Assembly: GCA_019358835.1 (NCBI GenBank)
Contig: JAHHIH010000020.1
Span: 48,048 to 112,047, forward strand
Origin: Tildeniella torsiva UHER 1998/13D
Lineage (GTDB): Bacteria; Cyanobacteriota; Cyanobacteriia; Phormidesmidales; Phormidesmidaceae
Length of the DNA stretch: 64,000 bases
Direction of reading: 5' to 3'
A program made the translations under genes and the position numbers. This document shows, one piece after another, positions 21,037 through 29,105 of this stretch. Every line of letters begins with the position of its first letter. Within the stretch, counting starts at the first letter, position 1. Below the pieces are notes generated by a model. That model saw only the letters and a list, made by a program, of their open reading frames with translations, ran no database searches and was not told where the DNA came from.

Positions 21037-21429
21037 ATGTCCCAAGACCTGACTCAGTGGATTACAGAGGTGCGCACCCTCCAGCGGCAGCTGGCCGACA
21101 CCCAAAAAGAGCGCGACCAGGCCTACAACAGTGCCGCCAACTGGCGTCGCCTCTACGAGACTGAAGCCCGTCAGCGGCGCGAAGAGGCAGCAGAATTTCA
21201 GGCCCAGATCGACGCCCTTCAGCAGCGCCTCGACGCTGACCCCGGTGCCGTTCTGGAGAAAGATTTGTCTACCGTCAGCTCGCTCCAGGGGTTACAGGAG
21301 CGGCTCGACGGGTTGGTGCAGCAATGCCAAGACCTCACCCAACAATTGCAGGCTGAGCAAGCGGCCCACGCCCAGACCCGCCAAACTCTGACCGCCGCCC
21401 TGGGCGACACCTTCGACGCGTTGAAGTAA
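21037..21429 (+). CDS. Coiled-coil protein, unknown function
   Basis: A 130-residue acidic protein, almost entirely heptad-like coiled coil (residues about 8-70 and 85-118), with RQLADTQKERDQAYNSAA and WRRLYETEARQRREEA. No membrane segment or enzyme motif is visible. Proteins with the same DLTQWITEVRTLQRQLA opening occur in cyanobacteria as hypothetical proteins, as far as I recall. It lies 45 bases after the site-2 protease and probably shares its transcript, but no functional link is shown. Confidence 0.7.
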   Translation: MSQDLTQWITEVRTLQRQLADTQKERDQAYNSAANWRRLYETEARQRREEAAEFQAQIDALQQRLDADPGAVLEKDLSTVSSLQGLQERLDGLVQQCQDLTQQLQAEQAAHAQTRQTLTAALGDTFDALK

Positions 21430-21439
21430 GGGACTGCTT

Positions 21440-21536
21440 ACCCCCCCTTTTCAAGGGGGGCAGGGGGGATCGCTACCACGCCGCAAAATCAAGATCCCCC
21501 GCTGCGCTGCCCCCTTGAAAAGGGGGCTCTTAAGAC
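21440..21536. repeat. Dispersed ~95-bp palindromic repeat, copy B
   Basis: The element reads CCCCCCCTTTTCAAGGGGGG, then CAGGGGGGATC, CACGCCGCA, TCAAGATCCCCC and CCCCCTTGAAAAGGGGGC. It is co-linear with copy A at 17163. It starts 11 bases after the stop of the coiled-coil gene. A third, partial CCCCCCTTTTAAGAGGGC unit follows at 21549. Confidence 0.75.
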
Positions 21537-21622
21537 CTCTCTGCATTACCCCCCTTTTAAGAGGGCAGGCAGGATCAGTAGGGGAATAACGCTACACCAA
21601 ATCGCTTTTCAAACGCCTTCTT

Positions 21623-21728
21623 ATACCAAATCCTATCTGTATACCCCCGGTTTGTAGGGGCATTGCACTGCAGTGCTCCCTACGAGGTACTGGTTTCGAA
21701 TCAGGGTTGCGTGACTCGGATTTGGTAT
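21623..21728. repeat. MITE-like element with ATACCAAATCC ends
   Basis: ATACCAAATCC at 21623-21633 is repeated as its exact complement at 21718-21728. Inside lies GTAGGG...CCCTAC around the palindrome GCACTGCAGTGC. The 106-base unit has the form of a small non-coding inverted-repeat element, located just after the purine permease gene. No flanking target duplication is obvious. Confidence 0.6.
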
Positions 21729-21740
21729 TAGGATTTGTCC

Positions 21741-23132
21741 CTAGCCGCCTGCGACGAAGATATAGCGCAGCAGGAAGATAGCGGCCAAGATCCACATGCC
21801 GATGCTGGTCTGTGAGGTTTTGCCCTGGAAGGCTTTGACCAGCGGGTAGGCAATCAGCCCCATCGCCAGACCTTCAGCAATGGAGAATGCCAGGGGCATC
21901 ATGATGATGGTCAGAAAAGCGGCGATCGCATCGGCGGGTTCATCCCAGTCGATATTTTTGGCCGCCGACATCATCAGCACCCCCACAATAATCAGCGCGG
22001 GGGCGGTGGCAAAGGCCGGAATGCCCTGCAATAGAGGAATAAACAGCACCGAGGCCAAAAACAGTACCGCGACCACCAGGGCTGTAAACCCGCTGCGCCC
22101 ACCCTCAGAAATACCCGATGCCGACTCAATGTAAGTCGTCACCGTCGAAGTGCCCAGCACGGCCCCGGCGGTGGTGCCTACGGCATCGGCCATAAACGCC
22201 TTTTCGACCCCAGGAAAATGGCCATCACTGTCGATATAGCCAGCCTTAGAGCCCAGCCCAGTCAGGGTACCAATGGTGTCAAACAGATCTACAAACAGGA
22301 ACACGAAGACAATGCTCACCATTTGCCAAAAATTGATGCGAAACAGTTCTCCCAGCCCGACAAAGGCCTGACCAAAGAGATCGACCGGGGCCGGGGGCAC
22401 CGCCATCAGCCCCGTTGGCCAGGGCGACACGCCTAAAACCCAAGCCAGCACCGAGGTTCCCAAAATGCCCCATAGCAGCGCCCCCGTCACCCGCCGAGAA
22501 AACAGCGCTGCCGTGATAGTCAGACCGAGCAGGGCCATAGCCGTTTGGGGCGATCGTAGATTGCCCAATGCCGTAAACGTCGCCTCCGAGGGCACAATAA
22601 TGCCCGCTCCCTTAAGTGCGATGTAGGCAATAAACAGACCGATCCCCGCCGTAGTGGCATGCTTCACTGCATCGGGAATGGCCTCCACAATCTTGCTACG
22701 CACATTGGAAATGGTCATGAGGATGAAAATAATCCCCTCAATCAGCACCGCTGCCAGGGCCACCCGCCAGTCAATCCCCAGGCCCAGCACCACCGTAAAG
22801 GCAAAGTAAGCATTAATGCCCATGCCAGGAGCCAGGGCAAAGGGCAGCTTGGCGTAGAGCGCCATCACCAGCGTGGCCAGCGCTGAAGACAGCCCCGTGG
22901 CCATCACCAGTTCCCCAAACAGATCTCCCGACTCGTTGAGAAAGATCGCATTCGACAAAATAGCTGGGTTGACAATCAAGATGTAGGCCATCGTGACGAA
23001 GGTGGTCAGCCCCGCCAGCGACTCGGTGCGAAAGTTGGTGCGATGGCCCGCAAAATCAAAAAATTCAGCGATTTTATTTCCCGGCCCCGAACTCGGCGGC
23101 GACTGGGGCAGTTGTTCTGTGGGCTGGGTCAC
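21741..23132 (-). CDS. NCS2-family purine permease (AzgA/PbuG type)
   Basis: A 463-residue transporter with 12-14 hydrophobic helices. Family words are FDFAGHRTNFRTESLAGLTTF, MAYILIVNPAIL, GMGINAYFAF and VDLFDTIGTLTGLG. This is the AzgA/GhxP/PbuG branch, importing adenine, guanine or hypoxanthine with protons. The start is set at GTG 23132 because GAGGAGG lies 6 bases upstream; a TTG five codons earlier overlaps that ribosome site. Purine synthesis (purK) and ureide degradation (uraD) genes occur elsewhere in the window but are not linked to it. Confidence 0.9.
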   Translation of the reverse strand: MTQPTEQLPQSPPSSGPGNKIAEFFDFAGHRTNFRTESLAGLTTFVTMAYILIVNPAILSNAIFLNESGDLFGELVMATGLSSALATLVMALYAKLPFALAPGMGINAYFAFTVVLGLGIDWRVALAAVLIEGIIFILMTISNVRSKIVEAIPDAVKHATTAGIGLFIAYIALKGAGIIVPSEATFTALGNLRSPQTAMALLGLTITAALFSRRVTGALLWGILGTSVLAWVLGVSPWPTGLMAVPPAPVDLFGQAFVGLGELFRINFWQMVSIVFVFLFVDLFDTIGTLTGLGSKAGYIDSDGHFPGVEKAFMADAVGTTAGAVLGTSTVTTYIESASGISEGGRSGFTALVVAVLFLASVLFIPLLQGIPAFATAPALIIVGVLMMSAAKNIDWDEPADAIAAFLTIIMMPLAFSIAEGLAMGLIAYPLVKAFQGKTSQTSIGMWILAAIFLLRYIFVAGG

Positions 23133-23334
23133 GGTAGACCTCCTCAATTAATGGATAGATGATTGGCCCCATAGACCTCTAAGGCCAATAGACTCAGCCC
23201 TAGTCCACGACATCTACCCAGTTGGATCTGCTATCAGAGCTACAATCCCCGTTTTTTTGATGCCCAGCGTTAGGTTTCAACGCGCGATCGTCTGGGCAAC
23301 CCAGACGCCTCGGCAGCATCTATCGAACCCCCTA

Positions 23335-23442
23335 TTACTTCCGCCAGGGCCAGCGCGTGCCCATTTCTGTGGCCGCCGACCAACCCAGGTACAGCACCAG
23401 CAGGGCAACGCCTACAAGAAAAGGGCCAATATCATCGGGCAT
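23335..23442 (-). CDS. Possible 35-residue single-helix membrane peptide
   Basis: ATG at 23442 opens a 35-codon frame: a short acidic start (MPDDIGP), a hydrophobic helix (FLVGVALLVLYLGW) and a basic, Trp-rich tail (TRWPWRK). This is the layout of small thylakoid or stress peptides, but I cannot match it to a named photosystem or b6f subunit. No Shine-Dalgarno is evident, which lowers confidence. It lies alone in the 450-base gap between the purine permease and tRNA-Leu. A 76-codon frame on the other strand over the same bases looks like chance. Confidence 0.4.
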   Translation of the reverse strand: MPDDIGPFLVGVALLVLYLGWSAATEMGTRWPWRK

Positions 23443-23601
23443 AGGTGGGGTGCTCTAGGGTCAACAAAGCTGCGCTTTAAACCCTAAAACAGAATCATCG
23501 CCCTGGTGTAAATGGCTAGCTCAACACTGCTGACGGCCAGAACCCGACGGTTCTTGAGACGCCTCAGCCCATGCTCACCATCGCAGTCTAAAGTTAACCA
23601 A

Positions 23602-23683
23602 TGGGCGGAGCGAGACTCGAACTCGCACAACCGAAGTCGCCACATTTTGAGTGTGGTGCGTCTACCAATTCCGCCATCCGCCC
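23602..23683 (-). tRNA. tRNA-Leu (anticodon CAA)
   Basis: The minus strand folds as a class II tRNA of 82 bases. The acceptor stem is GGGCGGA with TCCGCCC, the D arm GCGGAATTGGTAGACGC, and the anticodon stem CCACA/TGTGG with loop CTCAAAA, giving anticodon CAA. A long variable arm and the T arm GCGAGTTCGAGTCTCGC follow. The discriminator is A, as expected for leucine; CCA is not encoded. Its 5' end overlaps the M48 protease frame by 22 bases. Confidence 0.95.
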
Positions 23684-24528
23684 TTGGATGCGCTCTCATT
23701 ATACTCAACTGCGGGGCGTTTAACTAGCTGGTAGTAATCATTGGTGCTGGCCCAGCGATCGATTTCTCGGGCGCGCAGCACAGGCACCGGATGGGTGAGC
23801 CCCTGGGTGCGCACCTGCTTGAGGGCCTCACCGATGGCGTCATCGCTGAGGCTGTCGTAGGCGCGGGCCTGGTCGATAAAGGCATCGACATTGAGCTGAT
23901 TGACCAGCGAGGGCGAGCCGCCGCAGAGTTTCATCAGCAGTGAGGCGACAACGCGGGGGTCTTGGGCGACGAGCAGGGCGGCGCGATCGCAGGTAAACTC
24001 GGCACAGCGCACCCACTCCATCAGCTGATTCTGCAAATTCTGGGCCAGCACCTCGCCCAGGGGCAGCTGGCTGGCCGCCATCGTGATCAGGTTTGCCAGA
24101 GTGAGATATACGCTGTGCTCGCACTTCAAGTGGCCCAGTTCGTGGGCGATCACCGCTTGGGTCTCTTCAGGCGTCAGCAGTTCGATCAGCGCCGTGTGAA
24201 TGACTATGAAGGGCTGCTCGCCCCGCATGGCAAAGGTGTAGGCGTTGGGTACCGGGTTTTGGCGCACGTAGAGCTGGGGCACCTCTAGGTCGAGAATGCG
24301 GCAGGCTTCGACCAACGCCTGGTGTAGGTCGGGCAGCTGGCGATCGCTCACCTGCAAACTTGAGGCCAAGTGGTCGAGGTGAAAGAACCGCTCCGCTAGG
24401 GGAGCCAGGGCCATACGCACCATCACATCGAGCCCCGGCAGCTGCTTCAGAGCACGGGTGGCTTCGAGATCGAGGGGGTGGCGAAACTGGTCGGCACGCA
24501 GCCCTACCAGCAGGGTCTTACCAGTCAT
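23662..24528 (-). CDS. M48-family metalloprotease, stop codon inside tRNA-Leu
   Basis: A 288-residue zinc protease. HELGH lies at residues 129-133 (VIAHELGHLKCEH), and the third ligand is the Glu of CAEFTCDRAAL. The hydrophobic stretch YLTLANLITMAASQLPL may be a membrane anchor. M48 proteases (HtpX/Oma1-like) take part in membrane protein quality control. The last in-frame residues GGWRNW are read from the first bases of the tRNA-Leu gene, and the TAG stop lies 22 bases inside it on the same strand. If one transcript covers both, RNase P would cut the stop off. The start is ATG at 24528. Confidence 0.88.
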   Translation of the reverse strand: MTGKTLLVGLRADQFRHPLDLEATRALKQLPGLDVMVRMALAPLAERFFHLDHLASSLQVSDRQLPDLHQALVEACRILDLEVPQLYVRQNPVPNAYTFAMRGEQPFIVIHTALIELLTPEETQAVIAHELGHLKCEHSVYLTLANLITMAASQLPLGEVLAQNLQNQLMEWVRCAEFTCDRAALLVAQDPRVVASLLMKLCGGSPSLVNQLNVDAFIDQARAYDSLSDDAIGEALKQVRTQGLTHPVPVLRAREIDRWASTNDYYQLVKRPAVEYNESASKGGWRNW

Positions 24529-24678
24529 AATTCAGGGGGCTATGCAGTGCCTTCTATCGTAGCTTGAGGAAATCAGCTTCGCAGTTGGGTGAGTTTTCTT
24601 TGGCCCCTAAGTTCGCTACCATACGCCTCTGGCTGACGTTGTTCAATCTGTAGCCCTAATCTGCGCCGAGGACATGCC

Positions 24679-25044
24679 GTGACCCCCCAAGAATTTACTC
24701 TGCTGTTGATTTCGGTCATTGCTAGCTCCTGTGGTCAGCTTTTTCTCAAGCTGGGGGCCTTGCAGTTGGGAAAAGTCACCGGTGCCAACGCCCTCAGCCA
24801 CATTTTGAGCATTGCCACAACGCCCGCTCTGCTGGCGGGCCTGGCCGCCTACGGGGTCGGGGCGATTACCTACATTCTGCTGCTGACGCGAGTCAACCTC
24901 AGCGTGGCGGCTCCGTCGGCTTCGCTAATTTATTTTGCCTCGGTCATTATTGGCGTGGTTGTCTTTAAAGAAGACCTCTCCTTTGGGCGGCTGGTGGGGC
25001 TGGGGTTGATTATGGGGGGCGTAGTGCTGGTGGCCTCTCGATAA
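24679..25044 (+). CDS. Small DMT/EamA-like membrane transporter
   Basis: A 121-residue protein with four predicted helices, the size of a half-transporter of the drug/metabolite superfamily. Visible words are SCGQLFLKLGAL, YILLLTRVNLSVAAPSASL and ALIYFASVIIGVVVFKEDL-like segments, with the conserved Glu in FKEDLSFGRLVGLGLI. Similar short EamA proteins work as dimers exporting lipids, sugars or small amines; the substrate here is unknown. The start is GTG at 24679, with GAGG upstream. It is followed by the orphan ParA gene 143 bases later. Confidence 0.78.
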   Translation: MTPQEFTLLLISVIASSCGQLFLKLGALQLGKVTGANALSHILSIATTPALLAGLAAYGVGAITYILLLTRVNLSVAAPSASLIYFASVIIGVVVFKEDLSFGRLVGLGLIMGGVVLVASR

Positions 25045-25187
25045 CGCTGCGTAAGGCCGGACTAGCGCTACCCTTACAGGCACTGGTATCTCTCCCTTGA
25101 TAGCAACCAGGGCAACCCTGACAATGGTGTCAGTCTCTGGTTTAGAACAGCCAGGCCGAAGCCCCGCGCCGGCCCAACCCCCAGCCT

Positions 25188-25793
25188 ATGATTGTGACCG
25201 TAGCCAGCTTTAAAGGAGGCGTGGGCAAAACCACCACCGCCATTCATCTGGCGGCCTTTTTGCAGGGCTACGCCGAAACTTTGCTAATCGACGCCGACCC
25301 CAACCAGTCGGCCCTGGCCTGGGCTAGCCGAGGCGAGCTGCCCTTTGTAGTGGTTGACCAATGGCAGGCAAGGGAACTCCCCACCCCCCACGGCCACGTG
25401 GTGATCGATACCCAGGCCCGCCCCATTGCCGACGATCTGGCCCTGCTGGCCGCCTCCTGCGACCTGCTGATCTTGCCCACCACCCCCGACATTCTGGCCC
25501 TCGATGCCCTGGCGCTGATGGTGCAGCACCTGGCCGGGCTGCCCATTGCCCCCTACCGCATTTTGCTGACGATGATTCCGCCCTACCCCAGTCGAGCCGG
25601 GGCCGAGGTCAGAGCCATGCTCACCACCACCGGGCTCCCGCTGCTGGAGGGGGGCATTAGTCGCTATGCCGTTTTTCAAAAAGCAGCCCTGGCCGGTACG
25701 GCAGTGTACGACGTTAAAGACCCCAAGGCTGAACTGGGGTGGCAGGACTATGTGGCGATCGGGAGGGAGATCTTGGCCTACGTGCCGGGGTAG
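25188..25793 (+). CDS. ParA-family ATPase (orphan)
   Basis: A 201-residue deviant-Walker ATPase. The A motif KGGVGKTT is at residues 9-16, A' is LIDADPNQSALAW, and HVVIDTQARP corresponds to the Walker B region. The length matches the short type Ib ParF/orphan ParA group, which lacks the N-terminal DNA-binding domain. Such proteins position plasmids, chemoreceptors or carboxysomes on the nucleoid, each with a partner encoded nearby. No ParB-like or McdB-like partner is seen here. A CTGACA-ATGG-TGTCAG dyad at 25118-25133 lies 54 bases upstream and might be an operator, but it is short. Confidence 0.88.
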   Translation: MIVTVASFKGGVGKTTTAIHLAAFLQGYAETLLIDADPNQSALAWASRGELPFVVVDQWQARELPTPHGHVVIDTQARPIADDLALLAASCDLLILPTTPDILALDALALMVQHLAGLPIAPYRILLTMIPPYPSRAGAEVRAMLTTTGLPLLEGGISRYAVFQKAALAGTAVYDVKDPKAELGWQDYVAIGREILAYVPG

Positions 25794-25837
25794 GGGGTGA
25801 GGGGTAGGGAGTGAGGGGTTCTGGAACTTGCTACACT

Positions 25838-25882
25838 CATCCACCCACTACCCATCCACCCACTACCCATCCACCCACTCCC
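25838..25882. repeat. Three tandem 15-bp units (CATCCACCCACTAC type)
   Basis: The unit CATCCACCCACTAC plus one base is repeated three times, the last with CTCC instead of CTAC. A G-rich stretch of the complementary words (GGGGTGAGGGGTAGGG) lies at 25790-25820, so the region can fold back. It belongs to the same word family as 12987, 31160, 36182 and 52201. Confidence 0.75.
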
Positions 25883-26029
25883 CTACGCCAACCCGCCCCC
25901 CATCCTTCGGTTCTCCCCACCTTCGGCAGATTAGAGGCTCGTTAACAGTTCGTTACAATGAGGTCATTGGATAGGGAATGCGTTGCAAGGTTACGCCTCT
26001 GTCCTCAGGTTTTAATTACGAGGTGCCCT

Positions 26030-27139
26030 ATGAATGGCAACTTACGGGTAGGTAATCTATTTGGCATTCCCTTTTATGTAAATGTGTCTTGGTTTTTGGT
26101 GCTGTCGCTGGTGACGTGGCAGTACGGCAGTGGTTTGGCGGCGGCGTTCCCCTACCTGGCTGGGGCGTTGCCCTGGGTGCTGGGGCTGGGGGCGGCGCTG
26201 ATGCTGTTTGCCTCAGTGCTGGCCCACGAGCTGGGACACAGCTTTGCGGCGATGAAGCAGGGCATCGGGGTGAACTCGATTACGCTGTTTTTGTTTGGTG
26301 GTTTGGCTGCCCTAGAGAAAGAGTCTGAAACGCCGAAGGGGGCGTTTTGGGTGGCGATCGCAGGCCCTCTGGTCAGCTTTGCTCTGTTTGGTCTGTTCTC
26401 TGTCGCCGGGCTGGTCTTGCCCCTCTCTGGCCCGATCGCCGGAATCGTTGGACTTCTGGCCTACATCAACCTGGCGCTGGGTGCCTTTAACCTCATCCCC
26501 GGTCTGCCCCTAGATGGCGGCAACGTGCTGAAGTCGATTGTTTGGAAGATTACGGGTCAGCCCTACAAAGGTCTGGTGTTTGCCAGCCGCATGGGCCAGG
26601 TAATTGGCTGGAGCGCGATCGCCCTGGGGGCCGCTTCCGTGGTAGGTCTGAGCCCCGTGGGCAGCATTTGGACACTGCTGATTGGCCTCTTTATGCTGCA
26701 AAACGCGAACCGCAGCGCTCAGTATGGCGAGGTGCAGGGGCGGTTGGCAGGATTGACTGCTGAGGATGCGATCGCAGCGGACAGTCCAGTAGTCAGTGCC
26801 AGTGTCTCTTTGCGAGAGTTTGCGGATGATGCCTTACTGGCAGCTCCTTCGGCTTGGCGTAAGTTCTTGGTAGCCGACGAAACTGGTGCTCTGGTGGGCA
26901 CGGTGCTGGTCGATGCTCTGCGGCAGATTCCCCGTGAGCAGTGGGCCAATACCCCGGTGGCGGCCATTATGGAGTCGGCCTCTAACATCAAGACAGTGGT
27001 TGCCGATCGCCCCCTCATGGAGGTGATTCAAACCCTGGAAACCCAGAAGATTCAAGCCCTAGCGGTGGTTCGCAACGATGGTTCCTTGGCGGGCTTGCTA
27101 GAAAAGTGTTCTATCCAAGCGCTACTGCAAGCACCCTAG
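26030..27139 (+). CDS. Site-2 protease family protein with C-terminal CBS domains (M50B)
   Basis: A 369-residue intramembrane protease of the SpoIVFB-like group. HELGH begins at residue 66 (LAHELGHSFAAMKQG) and the third ligand is in IPGLPLDGGNVLKSIVW. The C-terminal 130 residues resemble a CBS pair (LTAEDAIAADSPVVS; DRPLMEVIQTLETQKIQALAVV), the usual regulatory module of this subgroup. It is distinct from the EGY-like protease at 19522. The ATG at 26030 is chosen because MNGNLRVGNLFGIPFYVN is the conserved opening; an upstream frame extension is unlikely. A strong terminator follows at 27173. Confidence 0.9.
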   Translation: MNGNLRVGNLFGIPFYVNVSWFLVLSLVTWQYGSGLAAAFPYLAGALPWVLGLGAALMLFASVLAHELGHSFAAMKQGIGVNSITLFLFGGLAALEKESETPKGAFWVAIAGPLVSFALFGLFSVAGLVLPLSGPIAGIVGLLAYINLALGAFNLIPGLPLDGGNVLKSIVWKITGQPYKGLVFASRMGQVIGWSAIALGAASVVGLSPVGSIWTLLIGLFMLQNANRSAQYGEVQGRLAGLTAEDAIAADSPVVSASVSLREFADDALLAAPSAWRKFLVADETGALVGTVLVDALRQIPREQWANTPVAAIMESASNIKTVVADRPLMEVIQTLETQKIQALAVVRNDGSLAGLLEKCSIQALLQAP

Positions 27140-27172
27140 GCGGCCTAACCGCTGTTGAAAGCGCATTAGCTT

Positions 27173-27208
27173 AAACGCAGATCAGATTTGTCTGATCTGC
27201 GTTTTTTT
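27173..27208 (+). terminator. Rho-independent terminator after the second site-2 protease
   Basis: AAACGCAGATCAGA (27173-27186) pairs perfectly with TCTGATCTGCGTTT (27191-27204) around a TTTG loop, ending in seven T. It could also act on the minus strand for cimA, where an A-rich side becomes a T run. Confidence 0.92.
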
Positions 27209-27253
27209 GCGATCGCAAGTTAGCCACATCAAAAGTCACGCTCAAAGCTGAAC

Positions 27254-28972
27254 CTACTCAAAACCCAACTCCTGCTTGAGCTTAGCCAGAGCCGTTTCAC
27301 GGGTCTTTTGCAGGGCCACATCCGCGTCAAACCGATCGATTTCGCCGCCGATCGCACAGTGGGGCCGTGCCGTCTCCATCATCAAACCGTACTCCAGCCC
27401 TTCGGTGACGGCCTGGTACGAGGCTTCGATAATGTTGGTCGAAACCCCCAGGGTCGTCCAGCGCTGGGCTCCGTTGCCCGACTCCACCAGCACCCGCGTT
27501 TTCGCCGCCGTGCCTGCGCCGCTGTCGATAATCCGCACCTTGTAGTCAGAGAGGTGAAAGTTGGCGATCGCTGGATAAAAGGTCAGCAGCGCCTTCCGCA
27601 AGGCCGTATCCAGCGCCGCCACTGGCCCATTGCCCGCCGCCGCCGCCAGAATTTCTTCATCGCCTACCATGACTTTGATCGTAGCCAGGGATTGGCTGCT
27701 GTGGTCGCTGCCGTTGCCCTGGTGCTGGCAGTTGATGTAAAAGCCTTTGAGGTCAAAGAAGCGGGGGCGATCGCCCAGCGCCTCACGCATTAGCAGCTCA
27801 AAGCTGGCCTCGGCGGCCTCAAACTGGTAGCCCTCGTGCTCCAAGGTTTTGAGCCGGGTGAGCAGCTGGCGCGAGGCTGGGTTGTGGCGGTCTAGCTCTA
27901 GGCCAAAGCTGCGGGCCTTGACTAGCACATTGCTCAGCCCCGCCTGATCCGACACTACAATGCGGCGGCTGTTGCCGACCGTGGCCGGGTCGATGTGCTC
28001 GTAGGTCTTGGGCTCGCGCTCCACGGCACTGACGTGGATGCCGCCCTTATGGGCAAAGGCCGATCGCCCCACGTAGGGGGCGTGGTCGTCGGGGGCCAGG
28101 TTTACCACTTCGCTGATAAAGCGGCTGGTCTCGGACAGGGTCTCCAGCCGGGCCGGGGCAATGCAGGGGTAGCCCAGCTTGATTTGCAGGTTAGGGATCA
28201 GCGTGCAGAGGTTGGCGTTGCCGCAGCGCTCGCCATAGCCGTTGATCGTGCCCTGCACCATGGTGGCCCCTGCTGCCACCGCCGCCATGGCGTTGGCTAC
28301 TGCCGTGCCGCTGTCATTGTGGGTGTGAATGCCCAACTGGGGTTGGGGGGCTGGGAACTGTTGAAGCCAGGTGTTCACGGCAGTCACAATCGCGCCGACC
28401 TCGTGAGGTAAGGTGCCGCCGTTGGTGTCGCACAGCGCTAGCCATTCGGCCCCAGCGTTTACCGCCGCTTCGAGGGTTTCTAGAGCGTAGTCGGGGTTGG
28501 CCTTGTAGCCGTCAAACCAGTGCTCGGCGTCGTAGATGATCCGACGACCCTGGCTGCGAAAGTAGCGAATGGTGTCGTCGATCATGGCCAGGTTTTCGGC
28601 CAGGGTGGTCTGCAAGCCGGTGGTGACGTGCAGATCCCACGATTTGCCAAACAGCGTAATCCACTCAGTGCCGGCCGCCAGCACCGGCTGCAGCATTGGC
28701 TCTTCGGCGGCGACTTTGCCGGGGCGGCGGGTCGAGCAAAAGGCGGTGATGCTGGCCTGGGTGAGGGGTGTTTCTTTTAGCTGCCAGAAGAACTGCACAT
28801 CTTTGGGGTTAGCCCCCGGCCAGCCGCCCTCGATAAAGGGCACGCCCAGGGCATCGAGCCGTCGCGCAATCCGTAGCTTGTCTTCGATCGACAGGGCTAG
28901 CCCCTCCCGCTGCGCCCCGTCGCGCAGGGTGGTGTCATAGATCTGAAGGGGGGTGCAATTGCGCTCAGCCAT
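27254..28972 (-). CDS. cimA: (R)-citramalate synthase
   Basis: A 572-residue enzyme of the isopropylmalate/citramalate synthase family. The HMGL-like TIM barrel starts with LQIYDTTLRDGAQREG, has LCDTNGGTLP and GIHTHNDSG with metal ligands, and NGYGERCGNANL. The C-terminal LeuA-type regulatory domain follows from about residue 430. The CimA-specific length and the EGGWPGANPKD segment favour citramalate synthase over LeuA: condensation of pyruvate with acetyl-CoA, feeding isoleucine synthesis. The ATG at 28972 is used; 55 codons of upstream open frame lack family similarity. Confidence 0.92.
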   Translation of the reverse strand: MAERNCTPLQIYDTTLRDGAQREGLALSIEDKLRIARRLDALGVPFIEGGWPGANPKDVQFFWQLKETPLTQASITAFCSTRRPGKVAAEEPMLQPVLAAGTEWITLFGKSWDLHVTTGLQTTLAENLAMIDDTIRYFRSQGRRIIYDAEHWFDGYKANPDYALETLEAAVNAGAEWLALCDTNGGTLPHEVGAIVTAVNTWLQQFPAPQPQLGIHTHNDSGTAVANAMAAVAAGATMVQGTINGYGERCGNANLCTLIPNLQIKLGYPCIAPARLETLSETSRFISEVVNLAPDDHAPYVGRSAFAHKGGIHVSAVEREPKTYEHIDPATVGNSRRIVVSDQAGLSNVLVKARSFGLELDRHNPASRQLLTRLKTLEHEGYQFEAAEASFELLMREALGDRPRFFDLKGFYINCQHQGNGSDHSSQSLATIKVMVGDEEILAAAAGNGPVAALDTALRKALLTFYPAIANFHLSDYKVRIIDSGAGTAAKTRVLVESGNGAQRWTTLGVSTNIIEASYQAVTEGLEYGLMMETARPHCAIGGEIDRFDADVALQKTRETALAKLKQELGFE

Positions 28973-29043
28973 AGCCAGTAGTGCCCTAGGTAGTCTCGTT
29001 ATGGTGTCACAGTTATCTAGAGTAAGCTCTGGCTCGGGCCTGC

Positions 29044-29073
29044 TTGAGAGAAGCGGGGCGATCGCGTTATAAA
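29044..29073 (+). promoter_or_regulatory. Sigma-70-type promoter of the ferredoxin gene
   Basis: The -35 box TTGAGA (29044-29049) and -10 box TATAAA (29068-29073) are separated by 18 bases, one of which is within a HIP1 octamer. Transcription would start near 29080, about 25 bases before the ATG at 29106. AGGAAA supplies a ribosome site. Confidence 0.6.
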
Positions 29074-29105
29074 ACGTAGATATTCTTTGTCCGCCAGGAA
29101 ATGCC

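Noticed and set aside
20664..21164. A 166-codon plus-strand frame across the end of the site-2 protease gene
   Set aside because: It overlaps the end of the conserved protease and the coiled-coil gene in another frame, with Arg/Pro-rich composition typical of a shadow.
25838..25882. Tandem 15-base repeats as a CRISPR array
   Set aside because: The units abut with no unique spacers and no cas genes lie nearby.
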